Shown: one piece after another, positions 1 through 8,549 of the stretch | How the letters are laid out: each line of letters opens with the position of its first letter | Numbering within the stretch: the first letter of the stretch is position 1 | Program-made: the position numbers and the translations under genes | Assembly: GCF_009696675.1 (NCBI RefSeq) | Contig: NZ_VULN01000008.1 | Coordinates: 39,907-103,906 of the forward strand | Source: Acidaminococcus fermentans | GTDB taxonomy: Bacteria; Bacillota; Negativicutes; Acidaminococcales; Acidaminococcaceae | Length of the DNA stretch: 64,000 bases | Reading direction: 5' to 3' | The notes under the pieces: generated by a model | The model's database searches: none | Seen by the model: the letters and a program-made list of their open reading frames with translations, nothing else | What the model was told of the DNA's origin: nothing

Positions 1-1770
1 GTTCGTATAGAGGACCAGCGTATGTGTCGGTACGAACTTGAAAGGATCCTTATACTTCTTTTCACCACTCACCTCATCGGTCGAGCAGAGCTGTTTCAGG
101 ATGGACGTAGAGAGCCGGACGCCTTCTTCCATTTCAGCAGCAATGATCATACGCTTCCCTTTCAGCTCTGCCATTTCCGGACGGACGTTTCGTTTGCAGC
201 CTGCCGTCAGGGCATCAGCAGAGATGCCGCCGCAGTAGCTGCCGAGGACCCGGGCCAGGGAGTTCCAGTAGGTCGATTTGCCGTTGCGGCCATCGCCATA
301 GGCGATGACCAGAGCTTCTACATAGACTTTGCCGATGGCCATAAGGCCGCTGATTTCCTGGGCGTAGTCGATGAGCACCGTATCGCCGGTAAAGAACTGC
401 TGGACGGCCTGTTCCCAGATATCTTTTCCTTCGCTGCCCGGGTCGACAGAAGTACATTTCGTGATGAAATCCGTCGCTTGGTGTTCCTGCCGTCCCCGCA
501 TCCCCTTCCGCAGATCATATGTATAAGATGGGGTGTTCAGCAGAAACTCATCTGCGTCCAGTGCCTGGATGGGCATCTGGACCATGGGCTTCAGTGCCTG
601 CAGAGCCGACAGGATATAGCGCATATCGCGGCGCTTCAGGACAAACTTCCGGTACGCTTCTGCGGCAAGGTAGGCGGCGTAGGCTTTGGCCTGTGCTGGC
701 CCAATCATCTTTTCCAGCGTCCGTCCTCCCTTACGGATGATGTCTTCCGAAATCCCTGTCCTGGCTAATTCTTTCAAAGCCTGCTCGGACTGTTCATTGG
801 CATCGGCGAGCTGCAAATCCAGGAATTCTTCTGCTGCACCGACCGCTGCCTGCCGCGATTCTTCCCAGCAGATGCCGTCATAGCGGATGAAATCCGTGCT
901 GTCGGTATAGCGCAGTTCATTGCCGTATTCCCTGGCGATGACCTTTGCCTGGCCGATATCCGAGTAATCTTCCGGCCGCAGGGAGTCCCGGGTGCCGAAG
1001 TCGTTGTTGTATTCATCCGGGCTGACGTAGCCGTCCTGTTGGGCGATGCGCTTGCCGAAACGCACAGCACTGTTCCAGATGGTGTTCAGTTCGGCATCGG
1101 GAAGCGGCGGGTCGCACTTTTCCGCTTCGTCGAGGAAAATCTGGTACGCCTTCTCCGTCGCTCCATAACGTTTGATGACGCGGCCGGCAAAACGGCTCAT
1201 GGTGCTGTTCCGGCGTCCGGCCGGGATGCTGCGCGACTCGGTATCTCCCACTTTGAGTACCTGGTCGATTGTCACCTCTCCGTCCTGCCACAACACTTTC
1301 TCGACGGGACAGCCATAGATGAACCGGGCCGCATCGAGAGCCGCTTCATCGAAGAAGGGATAGGCACGATGGATTGCCCGTTTCAGTTCCGTATAGTGCT
1401 GTTCATCCGTGATATCGGGAATCCCGAAATAAGCATGGAAGCGTGGTCTGGCACACTTCCCTTCCTTGGGTTTCATGTGATTCCTTGATGGCACGACGGC
1501 AACCGAGACGTTCGGCAGCATGGCCAGGAGCTTTTCCATGGAAATCCAGTCAGCAGGATTCTCCGAGTGGGTGTTGTCACAATCCATGACCAGGACGTCG
1601 GCAGAGAGAAAATTTTCCCGCTTCCGATAATAATCTTTGAAGGCCACGCAGACATGGTCAAAGGCTGCTGTCTCCTTCAGGTCTTCTGCGCGGCAGATGT
1701 TCTGCTGCCTGGGATAGCGGCAGTTTGCTTCCACGCCAGCAAAATCTGACCTATAAAGTGTAAAATCCAT
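1..1770 (-). CDS. P4-family phage/plasmid DNA primase-helicase (C-terminus outside window)
   Basis: This is the first 590 codons of a gene that runs off the left edge without a stop. It starts at ATG 1770, directly against the stop of the next upstream gene. The N-terminal part looks like the primase-like half of P4/VapE-type replication proteins. A clear Walker A motif, GDGRNGKST, lies at about residues 491-499 and marks the start of the superfamily 3 helicase domain. Such proteins prime and unwind DNA for phage, plasmid or integrative-element replication. Its neighbours (DNA polymerase, DUF2800, DUF2815) form a common Firmicutes phage replication module. The remaining helicase motifs lie outside the window. 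Confidence 0.85.
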   Translation of the reverse strand, partial: MDFTLYRSDFAGVEANCRYPRQQNICRAEDLKETAAFDHVCVAFKDYYRKRENFLSADVLVMDCDNTHSENPADWISMEKLLAMLPNVSVAVVPSRNHMKPKEGKCARPRFHAYFGIPDITDEQHYTELKRAIHRAYPFFDEAALDAARFIYGCPVEKVLWQDGEVTIDQVLKVGDTESRSIPAGRRNSTMSRFAGRVIKRYGATEKAYQIFLDEAEKCDPPLPDAELNTIWNSAVRFGKRIAQQDGYVSPDEYNNDFGTRDSLRPEDYSDIGQAKVIAREYGNELRYTDSTDFIRYDGICWEESRQAAVGAAEEFLDLQLADANEQSEQALKELARTGISEDIIRKGGRTLEKMIGPAQAKAYAAYLAAEAYRKFVLKRRDMRYILSALQALKPMVQMPIQALDADEFLLNTPSYTYDLRKGMRGRQEHQATDFITKCTSVDPGSEGKDIWEQAVQQFFTGDTVLIDYAQEISGLMAIGKVYVEALVIAYGDGRNGKSTYWNSLARVLGSYCGGISADALTAGCKRNVRPEMAELKGKRMIIAAEMEEGVRLSTSILKQLCSTDEVSGEKKYKDPFKFVPTHTLVLYTN

Positions 1771-2169
1771 TTATTTCACCTCGTTAATATACCGAATTGG
1801 CTTTCCTTTTCTTTGGGCGTACTGGATCTCTTTTTCCATTCCCGCCGAAATCACATCGCCAAATACCCAAAGTTCGACGCAGCGGGATAATAGGGCGATA
1901 TCCATAAAGAGCGCCAGTTCCCATTCCGATTCTTCATCGAGGAACTGTGGCAGATATAGATGCGGTGCCAGAGGGATACATCCCTGGTCTACTGTATAGC
2001 GGCAATAGGTACAGGCTTTCCGGATATTTTCTTCCACATCACCGGCATAGGGCGAACAAACGTATACAACCGGCATGAACGGGAACCTTTGGGGTTCCAC
2101 GTTCCTGATTGCCTGATACGCCGTCGGGTCCGGATAGTACTCTGCATTACGTTTCGGATTTCTTTCCAT
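1771..2169 (-). CDS. DUF4406/DUF7768-like protein, nucleoside deoxyribosyltransferase-type fold
   Basis: A protein of about 132 residues with the pattern VYVCSPYAGD, a run of N-R-A residues, then LAPHLYLPQF and a C-terminal GMEKEI segment. This pattern is shared by phage DUF4406-type proteins related to nucleoside 2-deoxyribosyltransferases. The reaction is unknown; nucleotide modification or salvage during replication is an inference. I chose ATG 2169 because a GA/GG-rich ribosome-binding sequence precedes it and homology begins soon after. The longer reading frame to 2313 would run through the upstream zinc-ribbon gene. It overlaps that gene by 23 bases and abuts the primase gene, so the three are probably co-translated. 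Confidence 0.65.
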   Translation of the reverse strand: MERNPKRNAEYYPDPTAYQAIRNVEPQRFPFMPVVYVCSPYAGDVEENIRKACTYCRYTVDQGCIPLAPHLYLPQFLDEESEWELALFMDIALLSRCVELWVFGDVISAGMEKEIQYAQRKGKPIRYINEVK

Positions 2170-2368
2170 GCAGTTCCATCCACCCCTCCGCACATTCATC
2201 GCACAATACTGCCGTCCCCACCAAATCGGCGTCCCCGTCTGACAGGACATCCTGCAGGTCGACAGGTACTTCCCTGCCGCAGACCGGGCAGCGGCAGAAG
2301 ACGTTTTCATCATTGATTTCGACCGTCACATCGACACCATCCTTAAGTGCTTCTTTTACGTAAAACAT
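2147..2368 (-). CDS. Small zinc-ribbon protein of the replication module
   Basis: A 73-residue acidic protein with two cysteine pairs, CPVC near residue 27 and CDEC near residue 57, which together could bind one zinc ion. A GGAGG ribosome-binding site sits just upstream of ATG 2368. Its stop overlaps the start of the next gene. No specific family is recognised. Similar small zinc-ribbon proteins are frequent in phage replication operons, where their role is mostly unknown. Confidence 0.6.
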   Translation of the reverse strand: MFYVKEALKDGVDVTVEINDENVFCRCPVCGREVPVDLQDVLSDGDADLVGTAVLCDECAEGWMELHGKKSET

Positions 2369-2371
2369 GTG

Positions 2372-3034
2372 TCATACCTCCAATTCAGTCTTGTAATATG
2401 CCATTAGCAGCTGTTTCCGCTGCTGGAAATCCGGGCAGGAATACAGAAGGCCGTAGTCCAGGTGCTGCAATCGGTCCAGTGCATGAATCTGTTTTGCTGT
2501 CAGGTACGGCCGGATACTCTGCCCCTTTTCGATTCCGTTGGCCAGCCGGAACTGTTTAGCTGACATTCCCAGGACGATGCGGTTCAGCATGTCGGCTTCA
2601 TTGCTGAAGTGATATGCCTTTGGGCTTTCATGCAGCCGGCAGATCATCTCGGTCAGCATCGGGAATTCCTGCCGGGCAGATAGGAGTGACCGGACACATT
2701 GTTCCATCTCGTTGAAGCGCTAAATGTAGAGTTCCTTGAAGTGCATCGCCTTCGGTCCTGTATAGCCCATGACCAGCATAGTGAAGCCATCGCGAGTCAG
2801 AAGGTAACGTGGCAGTTTTCTTCCTCTGGCATCACGATATGTATTGCCCTCAAAATTGAGTGCAATGAATTCTGGGCTTAATCCAGAATTGGATGCGGTG
2901 ATTCGTCCGATATCACGCAGAACGTTGTAATGCTGCTTTTCAAAAGTCGCTGCGACAAACAGACTGTCAACCCTAGCCACACCTCCCTGATCTGCAAACA
3001 CGCCGAACTCATCTTCCGGAACCAAAAACTTCAT
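2372..3034 (-). pseudogene. Rha-family phage regulatory protein interrupted by an in-frame TAG
   Basis: The N-terminal 104 residues match Rha-type phage regulators: a FEKQHYNVLRDI stretch near residue 32, then LLTRDGFTMLVMGYTG and the FKELYI end. A TAG codon occupies 2722-2720. Without any frame change the frame continues RFNEMEQ and then 105 more residues that look like the normal Rha C-terminus (KAYHFSNEADMLNRI, SIRPYL). The sense codon replaced was probably Glu or Gln. Either the gene is a recent one-base pseudogene, or two pieces are made, since an ATG lies four codons after the stop. Rha proteins interfere with phage growth in hosts lacking integration host factor; the role here is unknown. 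Confidence 0.75.
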
Positions 3035-3123
3035 AGCGAATCCCGCCTTTCGTAAAATAAATGTCCGAGGAAATTTCCTCTGATAGTGAAAGGACAGGAA
3101 CCGCTATGTTAAGTACCGGGAAA

Positions 3124-5112
3124 TCAATCTTTTTTATAAAAATTACATTCATAGCCGTCAGCCCGTAACAAAAGCCCATCTGCCCAGGGCGGTGTCCGGC
3201 CCATCTGCTCACAGATGGCAGCCACGCTGGTGTCTTTCGGGCACTCGATAATCAGTTCATCATGGACATGACCCACGATGGCACAGCAGCGCAAGGTCTG
3301 CATGGCATAGCAGAGGATATCCCGGCTGATGGCCTGGACGATGTTCTCTACGAACTTCGGTCCATAACTTTCCAGCCGTTCCCATTTCTTCGTGGCTCCG
3401 ATGCCTTCATAGGTGACGGATTCGCCGCCGAATCTGTTCTGGCCGATTTTCGGTTTGACATAGGAAAGCCGGCGACCACTCGGCAGCCGGATGAACAGCA
3501 TCCCGCTCTGCCAAAGGAAATGGATGCCTTGGGCCATCTGCGGTATGTGTGTCTTGATGACCTGTTTCACACAGCGGTCGACGTCCCACCAGAACTGAAC
3601 GATGTGAGGATTCGCCGAGCGCCAGGAATCGACCAGGGGCTGCAGTTCTTCTTCGGCAAGGCCCATGTCAAGCGCACCCATTGCTTTCAAAGCACCGACT
3701 GAGCCCCCATATCCAAGGGCCAGTTCTGCAATCTTGCCTTTCTGGCGCAGATGCCCGTTGACGCCATGTTTGACGACCGGGACGCCGAACATCGAACTGG
3801 CTGATGCACAATAGATATCCCCGTTCTGGGCAAAGACATCTGAACGCCAGGTTTCCTGGGCCAGCCACGAAAGGACGCGGGCTTCGATGGCCGAGAAATC
3901 CGATACGACAAATTTCAGTTCGTTCCTCGGGACAAAGGCAGTACGGATGAGCTGAGATAAGACATCCGGCACCGAATCATAGAGGAGCGTCAGGGCTTCG
4001 TAGTTTCCCTGCCGCACCAGCGCCCTGGCTTCTGCGAGGTCGGGCATATGGTTCTGAGGAAGATTCTGCAATTGGATATGGCGGCCGGCAAAACGCCCGG
4101 TCCGGTTGGCACCATAGAACTGGAACATGCCGTGCGCCCGGCCGTCCTCGCAACAAGTCATTTCCATAGCCTGGTATTTCTTCACGGACGATTTCGCCAG
4201 CTGTTGACGCAGCAGCAACACAGAGCGAAGCGGTTCCTTGGCTGTTTTCAAAAGCTCCTGCACCTGCTTCTTGCCAAGAGAATCCGTTTCCATCCCCTGC
4301 TCCGCCAGCCAGGAACGCATCTGCAGCACAGAGTTCGGATTTTCCAGCCCGGTCTTTTCTTTCAAAACCGCCATCAGATGTTCCCGAGATACTGCATCCA
4401 TGGCCACGGCCTGCTGCACCAGTTCCTTATCGATAGCGATGCCCCGATCGTTGATTTCCTGGTCGATATGATATTCATCCCAGACCTGTTCAGGCACCGG
4501 ATAATGGTGGAGCCGCTGCTGGATGGCCATCTCCACCTCCACATCCCGCTTGTTGTAGGATTTAAACATTGTCCATTTTTCTAGTGCGTGAAGCGGCAGA
4601 TTCCGTCTCCTGCCGCCATTGGCCTTCGTCGGTTTACAGGGAACACAGAAATAGCGGATGAGGTCTTTGCCTTCTTTCATCTTCTGGCTGTCCAACTGCA
4701 GGACTGCCCCCGCCCCTTCCAGGGAAAGCGGCAGTCCCATGTAGGCCGACCAGATCATGGAGCATTTCCACCCGGCCGGATTCAGGAAACGCGCACACTC
4801 CCGGGTAAGCGGATGATGGTCGTGGAAAGGGTCCACACTCCTGCCAAGGTTAAGCAGATACCGTGACAGGCAGACCCGTTCGAAGCTGGCATTGAACGCC
4901 CATTTGGTGACGGACTCATCCGTCAGGGCGTCCAGGATATCTTCGGGGATAGTTTCTCCTTTGGCAAGGTCGATGACCTGTACTTCGCCACCATCGACGG
5001 CATAGCCAAAAAGCAGGATTTCAAATGCCGGTGATTCGGCGTATTTGTACACGCCACACTTGGCCAGATTAACGTCACTGAAGGTTTCGATGTCGATGCT
5101 AATAGTTTGCAT
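3124..5112 (-). CDS. Phage-type family A DNA polymerase with N-terminal 3'-5' exonuclease
   Basis: A 662-residue polymerase of the type encoded by phages and integrative elements. It starts with an Exo I motif (SIDIETFSD, residues 4-12), implying a proofreading exonuclease domain. The polymerase palm follows: motif A VSDFSAIEAR near residue 403, motif B in KGKIAELALGYG near residue 454, and motif C VHDELIIECP near residue 612. ATG 5112 is preferred over the frame's earlier start because AGGTG lies just before it and the DIET motif is then N-terminal as expected. It replicates the element's DNA. All catalytic motifs look intact. Confidence 0.93.
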   Translation of the reverse strand: MQTISIDIETFSDVNLAKCGVYKYAESPAFEILLFGYAVDGGEVQVIDLAKGETIPEDILDALTDESVTKWAFNASFERVCLSRYLLNLGRSVDPFHDHHPLTRECARFLNPAGWKCSMIWSAYMGLPLSLEGAGAVLQLDSQKMKEGKDLIRYFCVPCKPTKANGGRRRNLPLHALEKWTMFKSYNKRDVEVEMAIQQRLHHYPVPEQVWDEYHIDQEINDRGIAIDKELVQQAVAMDAVSREHLMAVLKEKTGLENPNSVLQMRSWLAEQGMETDSLGKKQVQELLKTAKEPLRSVLLLRQQLAKSSVKKYQAMEMTCCEDGRAHGMFQFYGANRTGRFAGRHIQLQNLPQNHMPDLAEARALVRQGNYEALTLLYDSVPDVLSQLIRTAFVPRNELKFVVSDFSAIEARVLSWLAQETWRSDVFAQNGDIYCASASSMFGVPVVKHGVNGHLRQKGKIAELALGYGGSVGALKAMGALDMGLAEEELQPLVDSWRSANPHIVQFWWDVDRCVKQVIKTHIPQMAQGIHFLWQSGMLFIRLPSGRRLSYVKPKIGQNRFGGESVTYEGIGATKKWERLESYGPKFVENIVQAISRDILCYAMQTLRCCAIVGHVHDELIIECPKDTSVAAICEQMGRTPPWADGLLLRADGYECNFYKKD

Positions 5113-5172
5113 ATTTTTCACCTCGATAAAAACGGCGAGGCACAAGGCCCCGCCGCCACTATTTACCAATAC

Positions 5173-5361
5173 TTATTTCCTAAAGGATTCCATCTGTCTG
5201 CGGTGATATGCTTCTTCCCGTTCATCCCGGTGGCGGGCCATTTCTTCATCCCGCTGGTCCTTTTTAAGATCCGTATAAATCAGGGCTACGAAGAATCCGC
5301 CGGCGCACAGTGCCACCAGGCAATACAATACTTCCAGAATCATTTTCAGTGTCGTTTCCAT
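5173..5361 (-). CDS. Small single-span membrane protein, function unknown
   Basis: A 62-residue protein with one hydrophobic segment (about residues 7-28, VLYCLVALCAGGFFVALI) followed by a highly charged, probably helical tail rich in Arg, Glu and His. AAGGAG lies nine bases before ATG 5361. It sits between the DUF2815 and DNA polymerase genes. No family is recognised. A role at the membrane for the element is only an inference. Confidence 0.55.
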   Translation of the reverse strand: METTLKMILEVLYCLVALCAGGFFVALIYTDLKKDQRDEEMARHRDEREEAYHRRQMESFRK

Positions 5362-5374
5362 TATGAATCACTCC

Positions 5375-5941
5375 TTACGCCAGAAAATCATCATCGGCAG
5401 CTGTCGCAAAATCATCTTCTGCACGCGGTTTGCCGCCGAGAGGTTCCCCATCACGGATTTTCTGCAGGTTGTTCAGACCGCAGGCGATGCCTTTGTTGCC
5501 GTTGCTGTTGAAAGCATAGAAACTGATAGAAGCGCGGCCATACACACCGGAGTAGACTTCCGAACGTTCAATGATGTGCTGGCAGTCGGCGTCGACGATG
5601 CCCGGCTTCGTAGCAGAGTTGGCATTAATAAAATAACTGTCTTTATAAGCATCATCGCCCGGGCGTTCCAGGTCGCCGTCGCGCAGCGGGGTCTTGATGG
5701 CTTCGAGAGCCGGTACGACGCGGCCATTACCCTTGAGCTTGCCTTCGCCTTCTTCGTAGGCGGCTCTGATAGCAGCTTCGATTTTCTTGACGGTCTTCGT
5801 ATCAGACTTCGGGATGATCAGGCTGACACTGTATTTCGGCGTACCGCCGTTGATGGATTTCGGTTCCCAAACGTTGGCGTAAGACCAGCGCGTATTGACC
5901 CCGGTGATTACCTTGCACGGATTGACGTAGTTGTTAGACAT
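5375..5941 (-). CDS. DUF2815 family protein, probable single-strand DNA-binding protein
   Basis: A 188-residue protein starting MSNNYVNPCKVITG, with an acidic C-terminal tail (EDDFATAADDDFLA) reminiscent of single-strand DNA-binding proteins. DUF2815 members are encoded almost always beside DUF2800 nucleases and phage DNA polymerases, as here. A function as replication or recombination single-strand binding protein is inferred from that context and the acidic tail. ATG 5941 was chosen because it is preceded by a GGAGG-type site; the upstream in-frame ATGs lie within that leader. Confidence 0.8.
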   Translation of the reverse strand: MSNNYVNPCKVITGVNTRWSYANVWEPKSINGGTPKYSVSLIIPKSDTKTVKKIEAAIRAAYEEGEGKLKGNGRVVPALEAIKTPLRDGDLERPGDDAYKDSYFINANSATKPGIVDADCQHIIERSEVYSGVYGRASISFYAFNSNGNKGIACGLNNLQKIRDGEPLGGKPRAEDDFATAADDDFLA

Positions 5942-5954
5942 AATAGTTTCCTCC

Positions 5955-7082
5955 TTAATTTGCATCATTAAAATCATCAGCCGCTGTATGCATCGCCGGA
6001 CGTTTGTCCGATTCCGGTACTAGGACCGGCTTGCCTTGCGGCTTTTCGACTAAGTTTGACAGCAGTTCTTCGAACCGTTTCTTCCCGAGCTGTTTTGTCA
6101 TGGCTGTGATGCCGAGCAGCTTCTTTTCATAAGGGTCGAATCCTGCTTTTTCCACGGCTGCCGCTACCGCTTCTTCGTTCACATAGCGGCGGTTAGAGCG
6201 GCCTTCGACGAGTTTCCACCCTTCCCACTGCTTGCCTGACAGAGCCTGCTGCAATGCATATTCCTTGATATCTCCGGCCCAGTTGACCAGTTCATCGGCC
6301 CTCTCCAAGACGGCTTCGATTTCTTCATCCTGGAGCGTGGACGGAACGGCGAAATCGTACCGGGCCAGTTCCAGGTTGTACTCGGCCCGCTTGCGGCAGG
6401 TCGCCTTGATTTTGCAGAAACGGCAATGGTCGCCGGCGTTATATTCGCCCTCCCCTTTCGCCGCCAGTTCTGCCGTCGGCTTGAGTACCGTTTCGGCCCA
6501 GTGGAGCAGTTCGTTCTTGTCCAGACAATAGGTGCTGACGTTGTCACGGCGCGGCTGGAAGATGGTCATCGATACATGGTTGATATCGTAGATGCCGTCA
6601 AAGAGCTGGAGCGCCCCCAATGCGTAACACATCATCTGACTGTTCTTCTCAGCATCGACGAGGACGCCAAGGCCGTGTTTATAATCGATGATGGTCAACG
6701 TATCGTCGGCTACGATGACACAGTCGCCGGTACCGAAACCACCCGGTACCCACTTAGAAAAGTCCAGCCGCTGCTCGATCAGGACCAGCGGGTCTTTGCA
6801 GACAGCTTTGGCAGCTTCGACCTGCTCCATCACGAACTCCGTGTACTCGGTTGCGCATTCGTCCATTTCTTCATCGAAGAAAGTGAGTCCCTTCGTCGGA
6901 TCTGCCGCATCACGGCCCAGCGCCGACAGCACCTTATACTCACAGAGACTGTGGGCATCGGTACCCTGCAAGGCAAACTCGCTGGGCGTATCCGGATAAT
7001 TGGCGCATTCCTGCGCAGACGGCGGGCAGGCCAGCCAGCGATAACTGGAGGAAGCGGAAAGGACCGCGTGTTTAGTCGGCAT
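5955..7082 (-). CDS. DUF2800 family RecB-like nuclease with Fe-S cluster cysteines
   Basis: A 375-residue protein. Residues near 117-135 carry GTGDCVIVADDTLTIIDYKH, which fits the D...(D/E)xK core of PD-(D/E)XK exonucleases of the RecB/Cas4 type. A cysteine cluster at about residues 217-228 (HCRFCKIKATC) resembles the iron-sulfur cluster site of such nucleases. It probably processes DNA ends in element replication or recombination together with the DUF2815 protein just downstream. It overlaps the upstream 102-residue gene by 11 bases, so translation is likely coupled. Confidence 0.85.
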   Translation of the reverse strand: MPTKHAVLSASSSYRWLACPPSAQECANYPDTPSEFALQGTDAHSLCEYKVLSALGRDAADPTKGLTFFDEEMDECATEYTEFVMEQVEAAKAVCKDPLVLIEQRLDFSKWVPGGFGTGDCVIVADDTLTIIDYKHGLGVLVDAEKNSQMMCYALGALQLFDGIYDINHVSMTIFQPRRDNVSTYCLDKNELLHWAETVLKPTAELAAKGEGEYNAGDHCRFCKIKATCRKRAEYNLELARYDFAVPSTLQDEEIEAVLERADELVNWAGDIKEYALQQALSGKQWEGWKLVEGRSNRRYVNEEAVAAAVEKAGFDPYEKKLLGITAMTKQLGKKRFEELLSNLVEKPQGKPVLVPESDKRPAMHTAADDFNDAN

Positions 7083-7380
7083 GGCCCATCGCCTCCAGTT
7101 CTTCCATCAAGGCCGGATACTTGGTCGCATCGACACCGGAAAGCTTATCGGCACCGAACTTCTGGATGAGCTGTCGTACTTCGTCCGTGTGTCCCTGGCG
7201 TGCCTTATCGGCAGCCACTCTGCGGACATCTTCCAGGGACAGCTTCTTCTCCGGTTTCTTTTCTTCCTCGGCAGCAGGTACTTCTTCCTTTTTCTCCATC
7301 AGGGCATCGGCCATACGGAGAAGTGCCTTCCCGAAATCGGACAGTCCTGCCGCCAATTTCTGCAATTCATCGTTTGTCAT
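7072..7380 (-). CDS. Hypothetical charged protein of the replication module
   Basis: A 102-residue protein: an N-terminal helix (MTNDELQKLAAGL), a Lys/Glu-rich linker around residues 30-47, and a C-terminal part around LEDVRRVAADKARQGHTDEV. Proteins like this precede DUF2800 in many phage modules and have no established function. AAGGAG precedes ATG 7380. The gene overlaps its neighbours on both sides (14 and 11 bases), which supports its being translated. Confidence 0.6.
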   Translation of the reverse strand: MTNDELQKLAAGLSDFGKALLRMADALMEKKEEVPAAEEEKKPEKKLSLEDVRRVAADKARQGHTDEVRQLIQKFGADKLSGVDATKYPALMEELEAMGHAD

Positions 7381-7534
7381 TCAGGTTGACTCCTTTCGCT
7401 TTTCGTTGACCATTCAAAATCTGAAGATGTCTGGCGATGCTGTTCGTGGTGACACTGATGGCCATCAGCACATCGGCCAGTTCCTGGTCCAGTCTTTGCT
7501 GCACCAGATTTTCAGGCATTCGGACGTAGTTCAT
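7367..7534 (-). CDS. Small hypothetical protein (55 aa), first gene of the replication operon
   Basis: A short protein beginning MNYVRMPENLVQQRLDQEL, predicted mainly alpha-helical. ATG 7534 has a strong AAGGAGG site at the right distance and is preferred over the longer frame start at 7576. Its end overlaps the next gene by 14 bases. No family recognised. Confidence 0.5.
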   Translation of the reverse strand: MNYVRMPENLVQQRLDQELADVLMAISVTTNSIARHLQILNGQRKAKGVNLNDKR

Positions 7535-7623
7535 ATTTTTCTCCTCCTTCCTGAAGGTTTCTTCTTTGCCCTTCACCAGTAGTAGGACAACTGCGTCATC
7601 GTTAAGTACCGATTTTCCAAAAA

Positions 7624-7654
7624 AAATCCGGCCGCTTTTTTCACGGCCGGATTT
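7624..7654 (-). terminator. Terminator after the sigma-like gene
   Basis: A perfect 11-bp stem (AAATCCGGCCG and its complement) with a 9-base loop lies 10 bases beyond the stop of the sigma-like gene. On the minus strand it is followed by a T-rich run. It separates that gene from the replication operon that begins at 7534. Confidence 0.8.
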
Positions 7655-7663
7655 CCTACCTAC

Positions 7664-8164
7664 TTAGCGATAGTCTTTAAGACGGTCCTGCAACAATGCA
7701 AAGAGCTTGTGCTTGCGCTTATTCACCGCTTTCTGGCTCAGCCCGACTGACTCCCCGACCGCCGCTTCGCTGAAGCCGTCGGCAATCATCGTCAGGATGG
7801 TCCGGTCGATGTCTTGCAGTGCAGCCAGTTCTCGCCGGAGAGCCATCAACCGTTCTTTCTTCAGAATTGACTCCTCTAAATCAAAGTCGTCGGGTACTTC
7901 CAGCTCGTAGTCATCCCGCACTTTGTCCGCCGATACTTCATCGGCACCATGCCGCTGCTGGCGCTTATCTTCCCGCCAGAGCGGACGCATGTATTCACGA
8001 TACTGTTCTTCAGTTGCCGGAATCAGGACAGTACGAACCTTACGGCAGCCGATTTTTGACCAGCGGACTTCACAGTCCTTGTATTCCTCGGTGATGACGG
8101 TTTCTGGAGTGCGTTCCAGAGGAATGTAGTATTGCTTCTGTTTGTTTGTCTGTAGATTGGCCAT
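7664..8164 (-). CDS. Sigma-70 region 4-like DNA-binding protein
   Basis: A 166-residue protein. The C-terminal third (residues about 105-160: LAALQDIDRTILTMIADGFSE onward, then VGLSQKAVNKRKHKLF) has the helix-turn-helix of sigma-70 region 4. The N-terminal part is charged and lacks an obvious core-binding region 2. Proteins of this layout occur in phage and conjugative elements, where they may act as late or element-specific transcription factors. ATG 8164 follows AAGGAG. A hairpin at 7624-7654 ends the transcript. Confidence 0.75.
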   Translation of the reverse strand: MANLQTNKQKQYYIPLERTPETVITEEYKDCEVRWSKIGCRKVRTVLIPATEEQYREYMRPLWREDKRQQRHGADEVSADKVRDDYELEVPDDFDLEESILKKERLMALRRELAALQDIDRTILTMIADGFSEAAVGESVGLSQKAVNKRKHKLFALLQDRLKDYR

Positions 8165-8549
8165 GCGCGATCTCCTTCGCATAATGCGAAGCGAGAATCC
8201 ACGCAGGCAGCCTGTCGAAATTGACCATAAGATGCATCCTCGCTTCTATGGCCAACCATCCCAGTAGGCTGACGTGATTAACTTTCCAGACCGTCTCTCG
8301 GCTCTGGGCACACCCGCGTCCGGGAGTGAACGTTGAGACGGAAATTTCATTCAAATGTCTTTATAAGCTCATCTATTTCCCCAAGGTATGATAAAATATA
8401 AGTAATTCATGGTGTTTCCTTGGTTGTCCAGATGCTTGCTCATTGGTTCTGCCTTAATTCTAGCAATTCCCTCTCGTCAAAAATCGGACTGGATGGACAG
8501 CCTCGGACAATTTCGGACAGCATCAATCGGTTAAAGGGAGGTATATGAT
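8165..8549. other. Divergent intergenic region with phased GGAC repeats
   Basis: This region separates the minus-strand replication module from the plus-strand orphan gene. At 8485, 8494, 8504 and 8514 the pentamer YGGAC recurs at 9-10 base spacing, about one helical turn, just before the orphan gene. A short minus-strand frame starting MVNFDRLPAWILASH (start about 8232) overlaps the sigma-like gene; it could be a small peptide but evidence is thin. No clear promoter boxes were found. Confidence 0.4.
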
